64,000 nt of DNA from Phytophthora colocasiae (taxonomy: Eukaryota; Oomycota; Peronosporomycetes; Peronosporales; Peronosporaceae): positions 806,001 through 870,000 of the forward strand of contig JAGKQI010000086.1 in the NCBI GenBank assembly GCA_018806915.1. The letters are read 5' to 3'. The notes under the pieces were generated by a model that was given only the letters and a program-made list of their open reading frames with translations, was not told the DNA's origin and did not search any database. The position numbers and the translations under genes were made by a program. Of the stretch, positions 62,600-64,000 are shown one piece after another. Numbering within the stretch: position 1 is the first letter of the stretch; every line of letters starts with the position of its first letter.

Positions 62600-64000
62600 C
62601 AGTAGCCACGCGTGCAGCCCGAGCGCGACCTGGCGCCGCTGTCTTGCGAGGAAGGAACTGATCCGGGAGATGCGGGTTGATCGGATCAGGCGAGCCCAGG
62701 ACGAGGAGGTCTGGATCGCAGGACTAAAGAAGTACCTGGCTGGGCAGATCGCGGATCTTACTCGAGCCGAATCCGGATCCTACGCCAAGATCGCCTCCGA
62801 GTACGAGGTAGATGAACAAGATCTGTTGTTTTACTGCCCACCAGGGCCGAGATCAAGAGGTGATCGCGATCGCCTGATGAGACTTGTAGTTCCAGAAACG
62901 CTACAGCAGGATGTCTCCTCCACCATACGACTCTGGAAGGAGGACATCAGGGATCGGACGCACTTATCAGCGGATCCGAGATCATTTCCACTGGAGGGAT
63001 TATATCGGAGCGTGCAGCGATACGTAGGCGAGTGTGTAGATTGTGAGACCGGGAAGGAGGCCCACGATCCAGGGCGAGTCGCCGGGAATCTGCAGGCGAC
63101 ATACCCATTCCAGATCATAGCAATGGATCACATACCTTCTCTGCCCAGATCCAACAAAGGCAACACCGAACTACTGATCTGGGTCGATCTGTTCACGGGA
63201 TATGTGATCGCAAAGGCCAGTTCCTCCCGATCGGCCCAGACCGTCGCGGAATCTTATGAAGAATGCGTGTTCCGCAGATTTGGTGCTAGCGAGATGATCA
63301 GGCACGATCGAGAACCGGTTTCATGTCCGACTTCTTCAGATCGTTCAATAAGATCCTGGGGCAGCGACAACGGGCGACGATGGCCTACCGGCCGCAAGCC
63401 AACGGGACTGCGGAACGGATGGTGCAAACGGCGACTAGGGCGATCAAGATGTATGTTCAAGATCTCGATCAGAAGGACTGGGATGAATACGCGGAGAGAC
63501 TGACGTTCGCCATTAATACGGCTCACGATCGGGTTCGGGAGATACCCCTCATTACCTGAGTACATGGATGGGATCCGAGATCGACGTTGGAGGCAACGAT
63601 CCCGATCGGATCGACCAGACGCCACGATCGCGATCCAAGACGGTGGAGGTATCGGGTTCAGAGATACTACCAGCAGTCGCGAGAGCAGGTCAACGCTAGA
63701 CTACGAGAGGCGATTGCAGATCGAGCCGATCGGCACAATGAGAATGTCGATCCGCATCAGATCGAAGCTGGATCACGAGTTTGGCTATACCTAGATCGTG
63801 TGAAGGAAGGGTATGCACGTAAACTCGCTCACCTTTGGCACGGCCCGTTCCGTGTTGCAGAGAAGCTCAACGAATTCACGATCAAGCTGGAGATCGCGGG
63901 ATCTGATTACCATATCTTTCCAGTGGTCCATGTTTCTAAGCTAAAGCTGGTGCGGAATTTTCCGGATCGACCGCGGGTCGAGTTGACTGTGGATGAAGCA
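62600..64000 (+). pseudogene. pol: Gypsy-A integrase (C-terminal end outside window)
   Basis: The frame 62670-63503 has the HHCC region (VQRYVGECVDCETGKE; the His part near 62945 is frameshifted), AMDHIPSLP with the first Asp, WVDLFTGYVIAK and FRRFGASEMIRHDREP with the second Asp. A lost base near 63318 moves the rest to the frame 63323-63559 (MSDFFRSFNKILGQRQ, NGTAERMVQT with Glu, FAINTAHDRV). Beyond 63540 another shift precedes the C-terminal domain (VWLYLDRVKEGYARKL, LWHGPFRV). The window ends before the chromodomain. Confidence 0.9.

Larger units (their letters stand above)
55059..64000 (+). mobile_element. Gypsy-A element, most complete copy (runs off right edge)
   Basis: In sense order: 5' LTR, PBS region, gag, protease, linker, RT, RNase H, second RNase H, integrase. 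The window ends in the integrase C-terminal domain, so chromodomain, antisense ORF and 3' LTR of this copy are not visible. GATC is dense throughout. The LTR is clearly more diverged from the other three Gypsy-A LTRs than they are from one another. Confidence 0.9.

Noticed and set aside
1..64000. Host effector (RXLR/CRN), rRNA, centromeric satellite or telomere sequence
   Set aside because: All long frames trace to the four retroelement families. No signal peptide plus RXLR motif, rRNA core or telomeric repeat was seen.

Overview
The window contains only transposable-element sequence. I found no host single-copy gene, rRNA, tRNA or CRISPR. It most likely comes from an oomycete, probably Phytophthora-like. 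The reasons are chromodomain Ty3/Gypsy elements, one with a second archaeal-like RNase H (known from plants and oomycetes), a characteristic protease/RT style, and nested Ty1/Copia elements. The genus is inference.

Four families build the window. Gypsy-A is a Ty3/Gypsy element saturated with GATC, with ~1.3 kb LTRs (TGTGGTG...CACCACA). It encodes gag with two zinc knuckles, PR, RT, RNase H with a lost catalytic Asp, a second RNase H (aRNH), integrase and chromodomain. A ~900-codon ANTISENSE coiled-coil ORF lies before the 3' LTR. Gypsy-B is a Ty3/Gypsy element with 460-bp LTRs (TGTAA...TTACA) and an iMet-like PBS. It encodes gag, PR, RT-RNase H, integrase and chromodomain, plus its own unrelated antisense ORF. 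Almost its whole length is packed with short perfect inverted repeats. Copia-1 is a Ty1/Copia element (gag, PR, INT, RT, RNase H). Gypsy-C is an integrase fragment related to Gypsy-A.

Layout: 1-3641 Gypsy-A 5' LTR and gag (minus), inserted in Gypsy-B pol; 3642-7479 5' half of Gypsy-B (minus), itself inserted in Copia-1; 5987-21197 a tandem triplication (~5.07 kb units) of Gypsy-B gag/LTR plus Copia-1; 21198-38234 and 38235-55058 two ~16.87-kb tandem copies of [scrambled RNase H pieces; internally deleted Gypsy-A with antisense ORF and 3' LTR; 3' half of Gypsy-B; Copia-1; Gypsy-C integrase; Copia-1 pieces with half a Gypsy-B LTR]; 55059-64000 the most complete Gypsy-A, running off the right edge before its chromodomain.

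The nesting can be read from the junctions. Gypsy-A sits in Gypsy-B at the integrase HHCC region, and Gypsy-B sits in Copia-1 RT with a TTTGC target-site duplication. Later LTR- and Copia-mediated recombination, inversion and tandem duplication produced the array. Most coding regions carry frameshifts or stops. Some shared single-base indels may be long-read assembly errors, so 'broken' calls are provisional. The most interesting signals are the hairpin saturation of Gypsy-B, the antisense ORFs in two unrelated Gypsy families, and the dual RNase H of Gypsy-A.
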